A DNA stretch of 64,000 nt, from the NCBI GenBank assembly GCA_024449915.1, contig JAMZAV010000305.1, positions 1-64,000 on the forward strand, given 5' to 3'. Positions within the stretch are counted from its first letter, which is position 1, and each line of letters begins with the position of its first letter. This document shows, one piece after another, positions 11,330-22,412 of this stretch. The position numbers were made by a program, and so were the translations under genes. The notes below the pieces were generated by a model that had not been told where the DNA came from, did not search any database, and saw nothing but the letters and a program-made list of their open reading frames with translations. The DNA is from Sweltsa coloradensis. Its lineage: Eukaryota > Arthropoda > Insecta > Plecoptera > Chloroperlidae.

Positions 11330-12423
11330 CTGCCAGAGGTCGCTCTTTTCGGGGAGTATATATACTTCTCTTTGTACTTACCAGCTGATGTTTGCGAGAT
11401 GAGATACGAAATGCAGAGCAATGCCCTGTGCCAAATGCACGACTATATGGTTTAGGCCTACGTAAAGCGTACACATATCTCACATTCATGATGTAGGTTA
11501 GAATAAAGTAGGTGGTCTAGTCTACGATTTTAATTATACCTTTTATATGGCGTAGTACTGCGTGTATACTGTATAGGGTCTACTGCGGTATTGCACTGTT
11601 TCTTGTGGATGGTCAATTGGTCATCATTATTAATTAGTTGATGAATTTAAACAAGAATAATGACATTACCTTTAGAGAATGACATACCGTATTGACAACA
11701 AAAACATACGAAAAATCACCGACTGATAGCGACTATATCTGAATTGTTTTTATATCGTAGGCTCAGGCCTATTTTTCATATGGAAAGTCTAAACAAATGC
11801 TACCGATATTTTTAAAAATCCCATTTTATTTATTGTAGTTTTAAATCGAAATGGATATTGCTCATTTTGTTAGCAGTTCTCAGTTACCTGGTCACGGATG
11901 TGTGTTTAAAATTTCAGCCCAGTCTATTTGGCCGTTCGGCCGTATGAGCCTGGACAGACAGACAGACAAAACAGACATTTAACATACATACATTGGACAA
12001 TGCTCACGGCCAAGGCCCGATCGAGTATAGCGTTAGGGAAGACTTACGTTCGCTGCGCTCACTCGTCTAATTATTTGTAATTAATATTATTAACCTAGAT
12101 GGTTGGCATGCGAAATAAAGTACGATGTATATGAATAATCCCATACAATTTTTATGTCTTTTGTAATTTTTTATACTATACAAATTTGCGTTTAGCGACA
12201 GAAGATACGATTGGTTTGTGCATGGACTTAAAATAGTTACATCCATGGTTTGTTAGAAACTCCATTGAGATTCGTGGATCTTGATCACTGCCTTGGTACA
12301 AACAATTAAAGATCAAACAGGAATAATTAAAACATAGTATGGGCCGTGTTTAATTTGTTATTTTTGCAAACAAAAACATTCTACGCCGCCATCGATTGGC
12401 GTGCTTTCTGTTTGTTTATAAAA

Positions 12424-12866
12424 CTAGGGAAACGCCAAAGTCGTTGTTAGACGAGTGAGTGAGCCATGTGTTGAGTACCCGGTAACATTCCTTTTCTTCC
12501 CCCTACCTTTGGCCTCCCTAGCCTATCATAGGCTACAGTGGAGCATTATGGCCTAAGCTATGACCTAAAATAAATACCCTATTATTTATACGAATATTAC
12601 TAGGGAAACGCCAAAGTCGTTGTTAGACGAGTGAGTGAGCCATGTGTTGAGTGCGCCGGAACATTTGCATTTAAGTTTGATTATAATATTCGTATAAATA
12701 GGCTAATAGGGTATTTAAGTTTAGGTCATAGCTTAGGCCATAATGCTCCACTGTAGCCTATGATAGGCTAGGGAGGCCAAAGGTAGGGGGAAGAAAAGGA
12801 ATGTTACCGGGTACTCAACACATGGCTCACTCACTCGTCTAACAACGACTTTGGCGTTTCCCTAGT
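12424..12866. mobile_element. F2 palindromic element with a third internal end
   Basis: Bases 12424-12598 are the reverse complement of about 12681-12866 (arms of about 175-185 bp). A further copy of the CTAGGGAAACGCC end lies in the middle at 12599. The inner unit 12599-12866 is bordered by TTA on both sides and matches the short element at 10653-10935. The right end CTAG (12863-12866) closes the 7.4-kb nest that starts at 5457. Flanking sequence resumes as ATACAACCGGAATGTATTA, the text that follows protease copy 2 at about 24312. Confidence 0.7.
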
Positions 12867-13010
12867 TATAGTTCATTTTGGCTTATTAGCTAAATAAAAT
12901 ACAACCGGAATGTATTATAAAACATATACAGGCGCAACAATTATTATTGTTACATGAAAACCTCACTAAAACTTCGTTTATCCCAATAGAAGTAGGTACT
13001 ATCCCCCCCA

Positions 13011-13520
13011 AATACAAAAATTAGTAAAAAAAAAAACGGCAGTCAAGCTCTCCTTCAAAAGTCATCGGCTGTGAATGCTGTGAGATATAGAAGTTGAGCC
13101 AAGCATTTCATTCATTCTCCCTAGTTTCGCATTGAAAAGAAGTAAGATCATTTCAACTGTTGACGAGCGCCAAGCCAACCATTTTCGTGGTAAAAAAAAA
13201 GTAAAAATTTTAAACTCAAAATCATAATAAAAAAATTCTTGGCCATTGGCTTTTTAGAGTTCTCGTAATAAATAAAATTCATGGCCAAGTAATTTTTTTA
13301 TGATTTTGAATTTAAAATTTTTACTTTTTTTACCACGAAAATGGTTAGCTATGGTGCTCGTCAACAGGCGAAATGATCTAACTTATTTCCAATGCAAAAC
13401 AAGGGAGAAAGAATGAAATGCTTGGCTCAACTTCGAAATCTCACAGCGTTCACAACCGAAGACTTTGGAAGGAGAGCTTGGCTGCCGTTCTTTTTACAAA
13501 TTTTTGTATTTGGGGGGGAT
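13011..13520. mobile_element. Foldback element, arms about 220 bp
   Basis: The ends are ATCCCCCCCAAATAC and the complement GTATTTGGGGGGGAT. The arms (about 13011-13230 and 13285-13520) are inverted copies at roughly 85% identity, with landmarks such as CCACGAAAATGG and AGCCAAGCATTTCATTC, and a short A+T-rich loop. No open frame is present. The matching place in the copy 2 flank (about 24400) lacks it. Confidence 0.75.
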
Positions 13521-13845
13521 ATCACATCTGTTTGTTGTTTGTTTCATATCATGGCGTGAAATACGTGAAATACGTGTAAAGGTGGAGACAGCGACTTTAA
13601 AACAGATTGTCTAGAAAAAAAGCTACCATCTTTGTTTTTGTTTACAATCTATAGTTGGCAATATAAAATGTTTTTATTAAATTTCCTATAGTTAATGTCG
13701 TCTTGGGTTTTTGTGTGAATGATTTGTTGACCGGACAATAACACATAGACGCATAATTTTAATCAGCAATTAAAATATTAAAATCGTATAAAAATTAATA
13801 CGACCTAACGTTTTTCCCAAAGTTATGGGTAGAAGGGAACACTGG

Positions 13846-14460
13846 GGTGAAATATCGCTTGCCTCCTGGCGGATTATTATGTTTCATATTATTATGTACC
13901 ATCATGCCAAATTTCATGCTGATAACTCATTCGGTGCCTTCATGGTGAATTAAGGAAATCAAGGTAAAAATAATATAAAATATTAGGGATGGGGATTGAA
14001 AAAATGTGGTTTAGGTAATGAAATATGCCGATTGGGTTATAAGTAACACATTAAAACATAATTTACATATTTGAATAAAAATTCAATTTTGGGGTAGAGC
14101 TATGAATTATTCCAATTTTTGGAAAGTATTAAGGGGGGGGTGGGGGTGGAATATCGCTTGCCTCTCGGCGGATTATTTTTCATATTATTATGAACCATCA
14201 TGTCAAATTTCATGATGATAACTAATTAGGTGCCTTCGTGGTGAATGCTGGAAAACAAGGTAAAAATAAAATAAACTATTAGGGATGGGAGGTTAACAAA
14301 ATGTGGTTTATATAATGAGAATAAGCCGATTGGGTTTAAAACACATTAAAACATAATTTTAATAACTAATTTGATTAAAAATTAAATTTTGGGTTGGAGC
14401 TATGAATTATTGAATTATTTTAATTTTAGGGGATGATTTAGGGAGTGTTGGGGGTAAAAT
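13846..14460. repeat. Two-copy tandem repeat, period about 290 bp
   Basis: GAAATATCGCTTGCCTC recurs at about 13850 and 14148, with a third partial start at about 14457. Each unit continues through CATATTATTATG, TTAGGGATGGG and TAGAGCTATGAATTATT. The copies are diverged. No coding potential is seen. Confidence 0.7.
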
Positions 14461-14479
14461 ATTGCTTGTCTCTCGGAGG

Positions 14480-14866
14480 AAGTATGTTAGTCTGAGGTAC
14501 ATCTAAGTGTGGTCCAAGTTTAATAGTTCTAAGATGTACCATTTTCTCTGTAGACTCTTATTCCTCTCTGTCAGAATCCCCCCAACCAACCAACCAACCA
14601 GCCAGCCGGAAGATTTTCGTCGAATTTTACGCACTTTTTTAACACAGAACGGGTTATCGGATCGGGCTGATTTTTTTTTGTACGTCATGGACCACATATC
14701 AGGTCATATACCGAGTTTCAAAATTGTAGGCCTAAATCTTTCGGGACGGCGTGTGCAGATAGCTGAAAACCTCCCAACTCGGGGAGAAGTAAACAGGGTC
14801 GAGTTATCATCGCCTACTAGCAGTCGCGTGCGCATGGCTGCGGGCAAACGACCGTCGCCCTAGGTA
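14480..14866 (+). repeat. Dispersed repeat, copy 1 of 2
   Basis: It shares GTCTGAGGTACATCTAAG, TAGTTCTAAGATGTACC, a CCAAC/CCAGC short run, ACAGAACGGGTTATCGGATC and TCTTTCGGGACGGCGTGTG with 15620-15960, in the same orientation. It lies between foldback 13011-13520 and the resumed copy 1 flank at about 14868, so it belongs to the inserted DNA. Confidence 0.65.
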
Positions 14867-15056
14867 TGAAACTTTACCCGCAAGAAACTCATTCTACTGG
14901 TTCGCTACCAGCTGCTATACTGGCAATCCAGGCAAACAAAAGTTCTTCGGGGGTTTTCTCAGCAAATGCAATGAAAACACAAGTAAACCGGATCTGTTGT
15001 GAATGTCTTTTACTCAACAAAATGTTAATTAAAAAAGGAAACTCTCTGCATTATTA

Positions 15057-15480
15057 TTGGATGAACGTAGCGAGCGAAGTGAAGATTCCATTTCACTACA
15101 CTGGAGAAAAAAATCCGGGATGTTTTTTTTCCTCTTTCTTTTTGTATTATTGGCTGTTTGTTAACACGATTCCGGCTAAAACGATACTCCAATTACGATG
15201 AAATTTTGTGGAGGCCTTCGAAATCTCTGAACTTAAAACTGACACGTTTTTTAGTGCAATCGAAAAATTATTTCTCATGAAAATCGCAATGTTACGATTG
15301 TTTTCTATTTTTAAACAATTTCTTCGATTTATAACACCTACATGCTTTATCCAATTGTTATGATTTTTTCACAGAACCTTAATTTTATAAATTATTATAT
15401 TCGTGTTTAATTTGAGCGCAATCAAAAAACTATTTCTCATGAAAATTGCAATTTTACGATTTTTCTTTATTTTTTTCGAC
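15057..15480 (+). mobile_element. F1 Helitron-like element E2, truncated
   Basis: It begins TTGGATGAACGTAGCGAGCG after CATTATTA and follows the F1 text through AACACGATTCCGGCTAAA and two module copies. It loses similarity near 15480 with no CTAG end. The copy 2 flank (about 24585) has no element at this point. Confidence 0.65.
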
Positions 15481-15619
15481 TTAGCATACAGCAATGGAAC
15501 TTACCTGAAAAATATGAATGTTGTAGCCCATGAAAAAATTCCCGGAATTCCCAATTTATTTATGGTTTTGAATTTAAATTGTTTAAATGGTTTTGGTTTT
15601 GGTTTCGAAAGCAAAAGTA

Positions 15620-15960
15620 TGTGAGTCTGAGGTACATCTAAGTGTGCTCCAAGTTTCATAGTTCTAAGATGTACCGTTTTCTCTGTAGGCTCTTATTCCT
15701 TTTCGTCAGAATCAGCCAACCAGCTACCCACCCAGCCAGCCGGAAGGTTTTCGACTTTAACACAGAACGGGTTATCGGATCGGGATGATTTTATTTTTTG
15801 GTATGTCATGGACCACATACCAGGTCATATACCGAGTTTCAAGATTGTAAATCTTTCGGGACGGCGTGTGCAGATAGCTGAAAACCCCCCAACTCGGGTA
15901 GGAGTATAAAGGTCGAGTTAGCGTGCGCTTGGCTGCGGGTGAACGACCGTCGCCCTAGAC
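15620..15960 (+). repeat. Dispersed repeat, copy 2 of 2
   Basis: This is the second copy of the repeat described at 14480-14866, with the same order of landmarks and several internal deletions. Confidence 0.6.
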
Positions 15961-16022
15961 AACCTTGGTTTTATAGCAGGCGATTATATATGGCGATGTT
16001 TTGTTGTGTTTTAAATTAAAAA

Positions 16023-16076
16023 GTGCCTCCCCTGGTGACTGAACCTGGGACCTCTGGTCTCCGGGCAGACCAACAA
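16023..16076 (-). repeat. tRNA-like fragment, minus strand
   Basis: The minus strand reads GGTCTGCCCGGAGACCAGAG, then GGTCCCAGGTTCAGTC and a GGGGAGGC end. This resembles the 3' half of a tRNA with a T arm. Together with the plus-strand tRNA-like sequence 30 bases away it makes an imperfect inverted pair. Confidence 0.4.
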
Positions 16077-16105
16077 TTAGATATATAATTAATTAATCTG
16101 TAGGG

Positions 16106-16180
16106 TTGTCTCATTGCTCAGTTGGTATGAGCATCTACCCAGACATCAGAGGTCCCGGGTTCAAACCCCGGTTGAGGCAA
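16106..16180 (+). repeat. tRNA-like sequence (tRNA pseudogene or SINE head)
   Basis: The ends TTGTCTC and GAGGCAA form a 7-bp acceptor stem with one G-U pair. A D-arm with TGCTC/GAGCA and an intact T arm (CCGGG-TTCAAAC-CCCGG) are present. The region between GAGCA and the T arm does not form a normal 5-bp anticodon stem, so a working tRNA is unlikely. There is no CCA and no clear T-run terminator immediately after. Confidence 0.45.
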
Positions 16181-16570
16181 TTTTTAATTAAGGTCTTAAA
16201 TACTATTATTTGTGCGTTGATGTATAGTAATGAGTATTTTTTTAATAAGAAATTATAATTAGGTTGGTACTGGAAGGAATTTTACGATTTATGAGGTGAA
16301 TAAAGAACCTTTAATGTTAAAAAGTTATCCCAGTAGTTTTTAATATTCACATGAAGATTCAACAGTGTTCTGCTTATTGACTGACATAATATTAAGGCCA
16401 AGGTACACTGAATCTCGACACGGCAAGCGCGTGGAGATTTGATGGACCTTGGGTAAATACTCTAGGAGTTTTAACGCTCATAGCGAATCATGTCTGCATC
16501 TGCATCATAATGCTGCACTTGCATCTTGGAAGAGTTGACAATTGATTGCGTTACATCTGGACTTGTGGAG

Positions 16571-16681
16571 TTAGACACCAGCGTTTGTCCTGATCCAGTC
16601 CCTGTAGGAGGAGACTCGAGTGTAGACTGTGGGGTAGCCCTGGTTGGCGCAGCCTCGAGCCCAGGACACCAGACCAACAAC
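16571..16681 (-). CDS. Protease copy 2, exon 5 (C-terminal exon)
   Basis: The exon has 37 codons including the stop. It opens [14 protein letters not shown] after TCTCCAG and ends IRTNAGV-TAA. It completes the S1 domain with the conserved SWxxGC and [11 protein letters not shown], and this frame identifies the damaged equivalent in copy 1. Confidence 0.88.
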   Translation of the reverse strand, partial: VVGLVSWARGCANQGYPTVYTRVSSYRDWIRTNAGV

Positions 16682-17038
16682 CTGGAGACGACAAGGAAAG
16701 ATTATTAAATGTCTATCCAGTCAGTTATAAGAAATAATTGCTGGCGCGTGGCACATTTGCAATAAAGGCCTACATGCGTGTGAGCCTCGTTGCTACTCAC
16801 TAGAACATTAGACTCACTACCAGTCATTTTTGGGGGACTATTTTGACTATTTTTAATTTTTTTAATGTGTTATTGACATGTATATAAAATATTCTATAGA
16901 AAATCAAATTTGTCTCTATTTTCTAAAATCGTTTATTATAAATTATTTTATCACTAATGCAGATGATGAGACACAGATGATAGTACTCAAAGATTGAAAT
17001 ATGTGCACAAAACAAAAGTATCGGGGATGTCATAATAT

Positions 17039-18440
17039 GTAATGGAAATGGAGAAGGGAACCAAATGACAAGAAATGGTACAAAGCGATTCCCACTCTTT
17101 GAAACAACCAATCGTTTGAAATATTATATTATAAATACATTAATTTTTCAACCCCTTTTCGTCGACAATAGAATGCCTACGCCTAGCATTCTTGTTTTCA
17201 TTTGCCTGGATTTTTTAATAGCATTTTATAGACCAAACAACCAATGTTGACTTTATTTTTGTTTTGTATTTGTGATGTCTGTATTGTATGTTTTTTTCGT
17301 ATATTCTGCATTCTGTATTTGTTTTGTATGTTTTCTATATGTGATAAATTATCTGCATTCGTCTTGACTGTATTGCTTGTACTGACTGCATTTGTATTTA
17401 TTAATTTTGGGAACTGTATGGTGTATATCTCATATTCTGATGTACACAAACTAAAGATGTACTGTATACAATGTACATTGCAACTGGTCAGAAATAATTC
17501 AATCATGATGTTGATGACGAAAAGCTTACTAACCTTTTTTTGTAATGGAAATGGAGAAGGGAAACAAATGACAAGAAATGGTACAAAGCGATTCCCACTC
17601 TTTGAAACAACCAATCGTTTGAAATATTATATTATAAATACATTAATTTTTCTACCCCTTTTCGTCGACAATAGAATGCCTACGCCTAGCATTCTTGTTT
17701 TCATTTGCCTGGATTTTTTAATAGCATTTTTTAGACTCAACAACCAATGTTGACTTTATTTTTGTTTTGTATTTGTGATGTCTGTATTGTATGTTTTTTT
17801 CGTATATTCTGCATTCTGTATTTGTTATGAATGTTTTCTATATGTGATAAATTATCTGCATTCGTCTTGACTGTATTGCTTGTACTGACTGCATTTGGTT
17901 TTATTAATTTTGGAACTGTATGGTGTATATCTCATATTCTGATGTACACAAACAAAGATGTACTGTATACAATGTACATTGCAAACTGGTCAGAAATAAT
18001 TCAATCATGATGTTGATAGCGAAAAGCTTACTAACATGTTTTGTAATGGAAATGGAGAAGGGAAACAAATGACAAGAAATGGTACAAAGCGATTCCCACT
18101 CTTTGAAACAACCAATCGTTTGAAATATTATATTATAAATTCATTAATTTTTCAACCCCTTTTTCGTCGACAATAGAATGCCTACGCCTAGCATTCTTGT
18201 TTTCATTTGCCTGGATTTTTTAATAACATTGTATAGACCAAGCAACCAGTGTTGACTTTATTTTTTTTTGTATTTGTGATGTCTGTATTGTTTGTTTTTT
18301 TCGTATATTCTGCATTCCGTATTTGTTTTGTATGTTTTCTATATGTGATGAATTATCTGCATTCGTCTTGACTGTATTGCTTGTACTGACTGCATTTGTA
18401 TTTATTAATTTTGGAATTGTATGGTGTATATCTCATATCT
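17039..18440. repeat. Threefold tandem amplification of intron 4 DNA, unit about 500 bp
   Basis: Units begin GTAATGGAAATGGAG at about 17039, 17541 and 18042; the last is cut at about 18440. Copy 1 has a single unit (about 1013-1522). Each unit ends at the exon 4 donor sequence, so the complete units carry extra GTTAGTAAG-like donor motifs. The units are highly similar, which suggests recent amplification. Confidence 0.8.
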
Positions 18441-20110
18441 AGGTGCCCGTTAGGGCGCCGCAGCCAAGCCGCGGTGCGCTACACACTCAAGCACCTTATA
18501 CACCAAGCAGAGTTGGGGTGATTTCGAGGTGTTACCCAGCCGTCATGTAACGTGATGTGAACTTGAAAACTATCACAATCGAGGGGATTTAGGTACCTGA
18601 CAACACATGCCAAATTTTATTAGGGTACGACCATTCCTTCTTGGTGAAAAAATGTCTTCAAACATGCTCAAAATCACTTTAAGGATGTTAGCTACTGCTA
18701 GCTACTGCTAACATCTAATACGTCGGCCCGCGATTCTGACCAGACGGGTGGGGCTACAATGTTCATATTTTACATGGACATTAAGGTTATAGAATGATAG
18801 TCTCTTTTGAAAAAAAAAGTTGAAAAAGTTTGTTGGAAGGCTTCCAAATAAAGGTTTAAAATAAGCCTTAAACACTTGGCATATAATCAACAAGTAACCA
18901 TAGTTACTTGACACTTGTTGACGGTATAAGCAGAGTTAGGCGGGAAAGTGCGATACGTAAACAAATGGCGGACATTTAAAAATTTTCTTCTTTGTGTGGA
19001 ACGAGAAAAGGTGTCATTATACTCTCATAAAACAAATCAGAAACCGTCCCTGGCCTAGGCCCAGATGTAGAAAATTATTTATAATACAACAGTGTAGGTC
19101 TAAAGTTCATTTGGCTATAGGACTAGTAAAAAATTTATACTTACATTACATGTTTGACAAGCCTAGCCCAAACCCTATGCCAGCACAACATTGTTTTGAT
19201 ATGAACTTGCTCAACTGTTTGTTTACATAATTGCAACAATCAAATCATTTCATACAACTTGTCTTTCGATTGGCCCGCGTTTATGAAGGCACTGCCATCT
19301 AGAATAAATATAGAACTTTTTCGAGCTCTTTGCTATACGCAAATCTTTTAAAGTGTTTGGATTTCGTGATACTCTTTCAACCATAGACATCCTATATAAT
19401 TGGCTAGACCCGCAGTCGGTGGTCCACTTCCGGTACAATTAGAAGCCATCTTAAAATGACAGTTTACATGTTAATCAAATGGGAGCGATTTGTGGCCAAA
19501 TAGTTCTCAAGATTGCCGCCAGGTTGACAGGTAAGCATACTAGCCTTTAACACCAAATGATTACTAAATTCCCTTATGCAATCACTTCGTATTGTTTCTT
19601 TGTTTAATACCATGCTGCACAAGCTAAAACCATATCAAACAATCCAGTAAAATACTTTATTGCATTAAAAAAGCATAAATTGAAACACCAAATCGCCATC
19701 TTGAAATGGGCCGGTTGAGTCTTCAATTTGCTACGCTCGCGCCTGTGCGGAGGTATAGGAGACTGCTAATCTAGCCTACTATAGGGGTTTAATATCAATG
19801 CTTTCAACTCACAACCCCTGACGTTTTCCACGATACCGTTCAAGAATACCAATTCCTCGAAAACGAAAACGACTTCGTTTTCAAATTGCGTTTTCAACTC
19901 ATCTCCCACGAACTCAAGAATTGGGGTCCAGTCCTTATACCGTCGTTATACCATGGTTATACCACCTATACCCAGGATGTACATGAATCCGGGTCTAGAT
20001 ATTTTACATCCTATATTGTTACTGCTAATACCATAGAATTTAAATCAACTTTGATAAAAATATTATATTTTAGCAAATAATTTTGTAATGGAACTTGAAA
20101 AAGTAATGAG
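18441..20110. repeat. Inserted repeat block inside intron 4 of protease copy 2
   Basis: Intron sequence breaks off at CTCATAT (18440) and resumes at TCTGATGTACAC (20491). The block contains an inverted piece of the F3 text (ACATTTTACATGGAC-like, about 18750-18790), a segment shared with 50340-50500 (AAATGGCGGACATTT to AGAAAATTATTTATAATAC) and one member of a MITE family at 19386-19790. No coding region is recognised. Confidence 0.55.
19386..19790. mobile_element. MITE family member 1 (about 400 bp)
   Basis: It aligns with 24833-25239 and 28027-28434 along its length, sharing CAATTAGAAGCCATCTT, ACCATATCAAACAATCCAG and the terminal GATCTAGCCTACTATA. Its left end is diverged (GGCTAGACCCGCAGTC). 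It carries two AAGATGGC/GCCATCTT motifs. Confidence 0.6.
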
Positions 20111-20490
20111 ATCACACACATAACAAAAACTTGTAGAAATACAGCCAAACCTTACACACTCAAAAGGAATGAGATCTAAAAAAAGGGCCAAGCTCATCTA
20201 CCCTTCCACATAAAACGTACAGTGTCCCATAACAGCATCCTCGAAAAGCTTGGCAAAATAGAATTGCATGTTATTACGTTTAAATTAATTAGAAAAAAGA
20301 ACTTTGATAAACTATTACGTTAAATTAATAATCGCAAATTCTATTTTGAAAAGCTTTTCGAGGATGCTGTTATGGGACACTGTACGTTTATGTGGAAGGG
20401 TAGATGAGCTTGGCCCTTTTTTTAGATCTCATTCCTTTTGAGTGTGTAAGGTTTGGCTGTATTTCTACAAGTTTTTGTTATGTGTGTGAT
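20111..20490. mobile_element. Near-perfect foldback element, arms about 155 bp
   Basis: The left arm 20111-20265 starts ATCACACACATAACAAAAAC. The right arm 20337-20490 is its reverse complement with very few mismatches. The spacer is about 70 bp and A+T-rich. It forms the right edge of the DNA inserted into intron 4. The high arm identity implies a recent origin or conversion between arms. Confidence 0.85.
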
Positions 20491-20588
20491 TCTGATGTAC
20501 ACAAACTAAAGATGTACTGTATACAATGTACATTGCAACTGGTCAGAAATAATTCAATCATGATGTTGATGACGAAAAGCTTACTAAC

Positions 20589-20774
20589 CTGTTTGTTGAC
20601 GAACAGGGGACCACCGGAGTCACCGTTGCAGGAGCCGATGTTTCCTTGGGGAAGATCGGCGCAGATCTGCGTTGGGTAGACAGTGTTTCCCGGCTCGTAG
20701 GCAGAACGACATTCGTCCTGGTTCACGATCGCGATGTCCACTTTCTGGAGCAGCTTGGGCAGGGCACCTCCTTG
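20589..20774 (-). CDS. Protease copy 2, exon 4 (Ser195 exon)
   Basis: The exon has 62 codons, from QGGALPKLLQKVDIAIV to the catalytic GSCNGDSGGP and FVNKQ. It is phase 0 at both ends and intact. It is two codons shorter than copy 1 in the loop after RSAYE. Confidence 0.88.
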
Positions 20775-20845
20775 CTGTAACACACGGTATACTGTTATAT
20801 ATCCGGTAGATAGGCGGACACCATGATAACAATGCGCTTTTATGT

Positions 20846-20978
20846 CTTCTGTCATTCTTGAAGAAGCCACCAACATGGGTGGCGAAACGTCGAGCAGTGC
20901 CTTATCATCGACACGACGAAACAGCCCAGGGATCATACAGAAGACATCTACGGGTCGTGAAAGCCTACAACATCAAAG
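20846..20978 (+). mobile_element. Short retroposed insert with a 12-bp target duplication
   Basis: GCGCTTTTATGT occurs at 20834-20845 and again at 20979-20990; the DNA between is absent from copy 1. The insert contains GAAGAAGCCACCAAC and GGTGGCGAAACGTCGAGC. Text of this kind is often seen near the 3' end of retroelements with GIY-YIG-type or related reverse transcriptases, but the family assignment is a guess. It lies in intron 3 close to exon 4. Confidence 0.6.
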
Positions 20979-22107
20979 CGCTTTTATGTTTGAAATATTA
21001 ACGGAGAACAAACCATTCGTTTATGCAATTAAGTTTAACATAGGACTAACATATAGGACGAAAAATAAGTATTTTGCTCGAACTATAGAGGATTACGGGT
21101 TGTTCAAGCAACGAATTGTATACAGAACCTATTTTTGTTTAAGATTGGTATAGGTGTACGATTAAGTTTCAACTTAGATAGATGGGTAGTGGGTTTGAGT
21201 TGTGATATTGAGTAGCCTAAGCGTGATATTATTTTATTGTTATTATATTAGGATTTTTTAATTATTTAAATCTCGATTAAAAAGAGAAGAACCAGCAAAC
21301 AAGCAAACATTTAGTAAGGGTCTAAAAGTACAGTTTAGAAAGAGTGCATATGCATTTAATTCTGCTAACTATAGTATAGCTAGAGACCACTTCATATGTA
21401 AGTCTACTGGCAAGTAAGGTGTTGGAGAGTGGCGCAATTGCTGAATTACTTTCGGTACGAGGTTTCGGCTCATCAGCGCAACAGCTGATGTAATAATATT
21501 CATTAGATTCAAACAATGTAAGATTAACAATGAAAAAATGTATAGACATAGCTATTCAGACCAATCTTTTAAAACACTAATCTGTAAGGTGGTTGCTCTT
21601 ATCTAGTAGTAGTTTAGGCTCGTGATTATAACATAAGCACGGGTACGTGTTGAGTGGATCTACTTAGCCAACTGATAAAGCAGAACACACATTGAAACCC
21701 TTGGTGGAGGTGACGAGTACGGCAAGTGCTTTTTTAAACAATGTTTCCTTATTAGACCCATGAGTTTCCAAATACATTAGGTATCTTCCTTGATGTAAGG
21801 CAACCAAAGAAAGGATGTCCCCCTGATGTCGTGATCGGTACCATCTATGATCTACTAAGTAACTTCATACACCTTGATTGTGTTTAAGATTTAACATGTT
21901 AATCTTGATTACTGTTTGTGTCCCTACCTCTTTCTCTCTCGATATAATTGTTTCCTGCCAATGACCCTGTTCTTAAATGACGCTTCGATTTGGCTCGAAA
22001 TACTTTCAACTTCTTCACTTAAAACTTTGAAATCCGTCAATACCAACAAGCTTCTCGTTGACAAATGTGTCTACTGCACGTTTCTATAAATTAACAGAAC
22101 GAAGCAA

Positions 22108-22380
22108 AACCGACAGTATTGGCTCGAGTGTTAAGCGCGCGACTCTGATTCGGGAGGTCCCGTGTTCAAATCCCGTCGAGACCGGAAATCCTAACTGAAG
22201 GTTTTTTTCCGAAGTTTTCCTCAGTCGTTAATGCGAATGCAAGGGATTGAACCCTTATAAACAGCCCTCGGTCATTCCTTCACAATAATTATCCTATCCG
22301 CAAAATACCTAGTTATGTTCACGCACCTGAAGAGGGTCATGAATTGCATTGCACCCTGGTCAGGCTTCCCATGAAAACCT
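22108..22380 (+). mobile_element. tRNA-derived SINE in intron 3 of protease copy 2
   Basis: It is orthologous to the SINE at 2943: ACCGACAGTATTGGCTC start, B-box-like GTTCAAATCC, TTTTCCTCAGTCG body, GCACCCTGGTCAGGCTTCCC tail. It is uninterrupted here, so it supplies the empty site for the hAT-like element in copy 1. Confidence 0.75.
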
Positions 22381-22412
22381 ATAAAACGAATCAAAGCTCG
22401 TCTTCCTCTTAC

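Larger units (their letters stand above)
9604..12068. mobile_element. F2 Helitron-like composite with inverted 5' ends
   Basis: The left end is TTAGACGAGTGAGCGCAGCG on the plus strand; the right end is its reverse complement. About 200 bp at each end are inverted copies, including the CATACGGCCGAACGGCC segment and the run up to GCAGTTCTCAGTTACCTGGT. Inside, CTAG-type 3' ends occur at about 10200 (minus), 10653 (minus) and 10935 (plus). Segments around 9905-10420 and 10440-10860 are a tandem duplication of about 455 bp. No replicase or helicase frame is seen. Confidence 0.55.
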
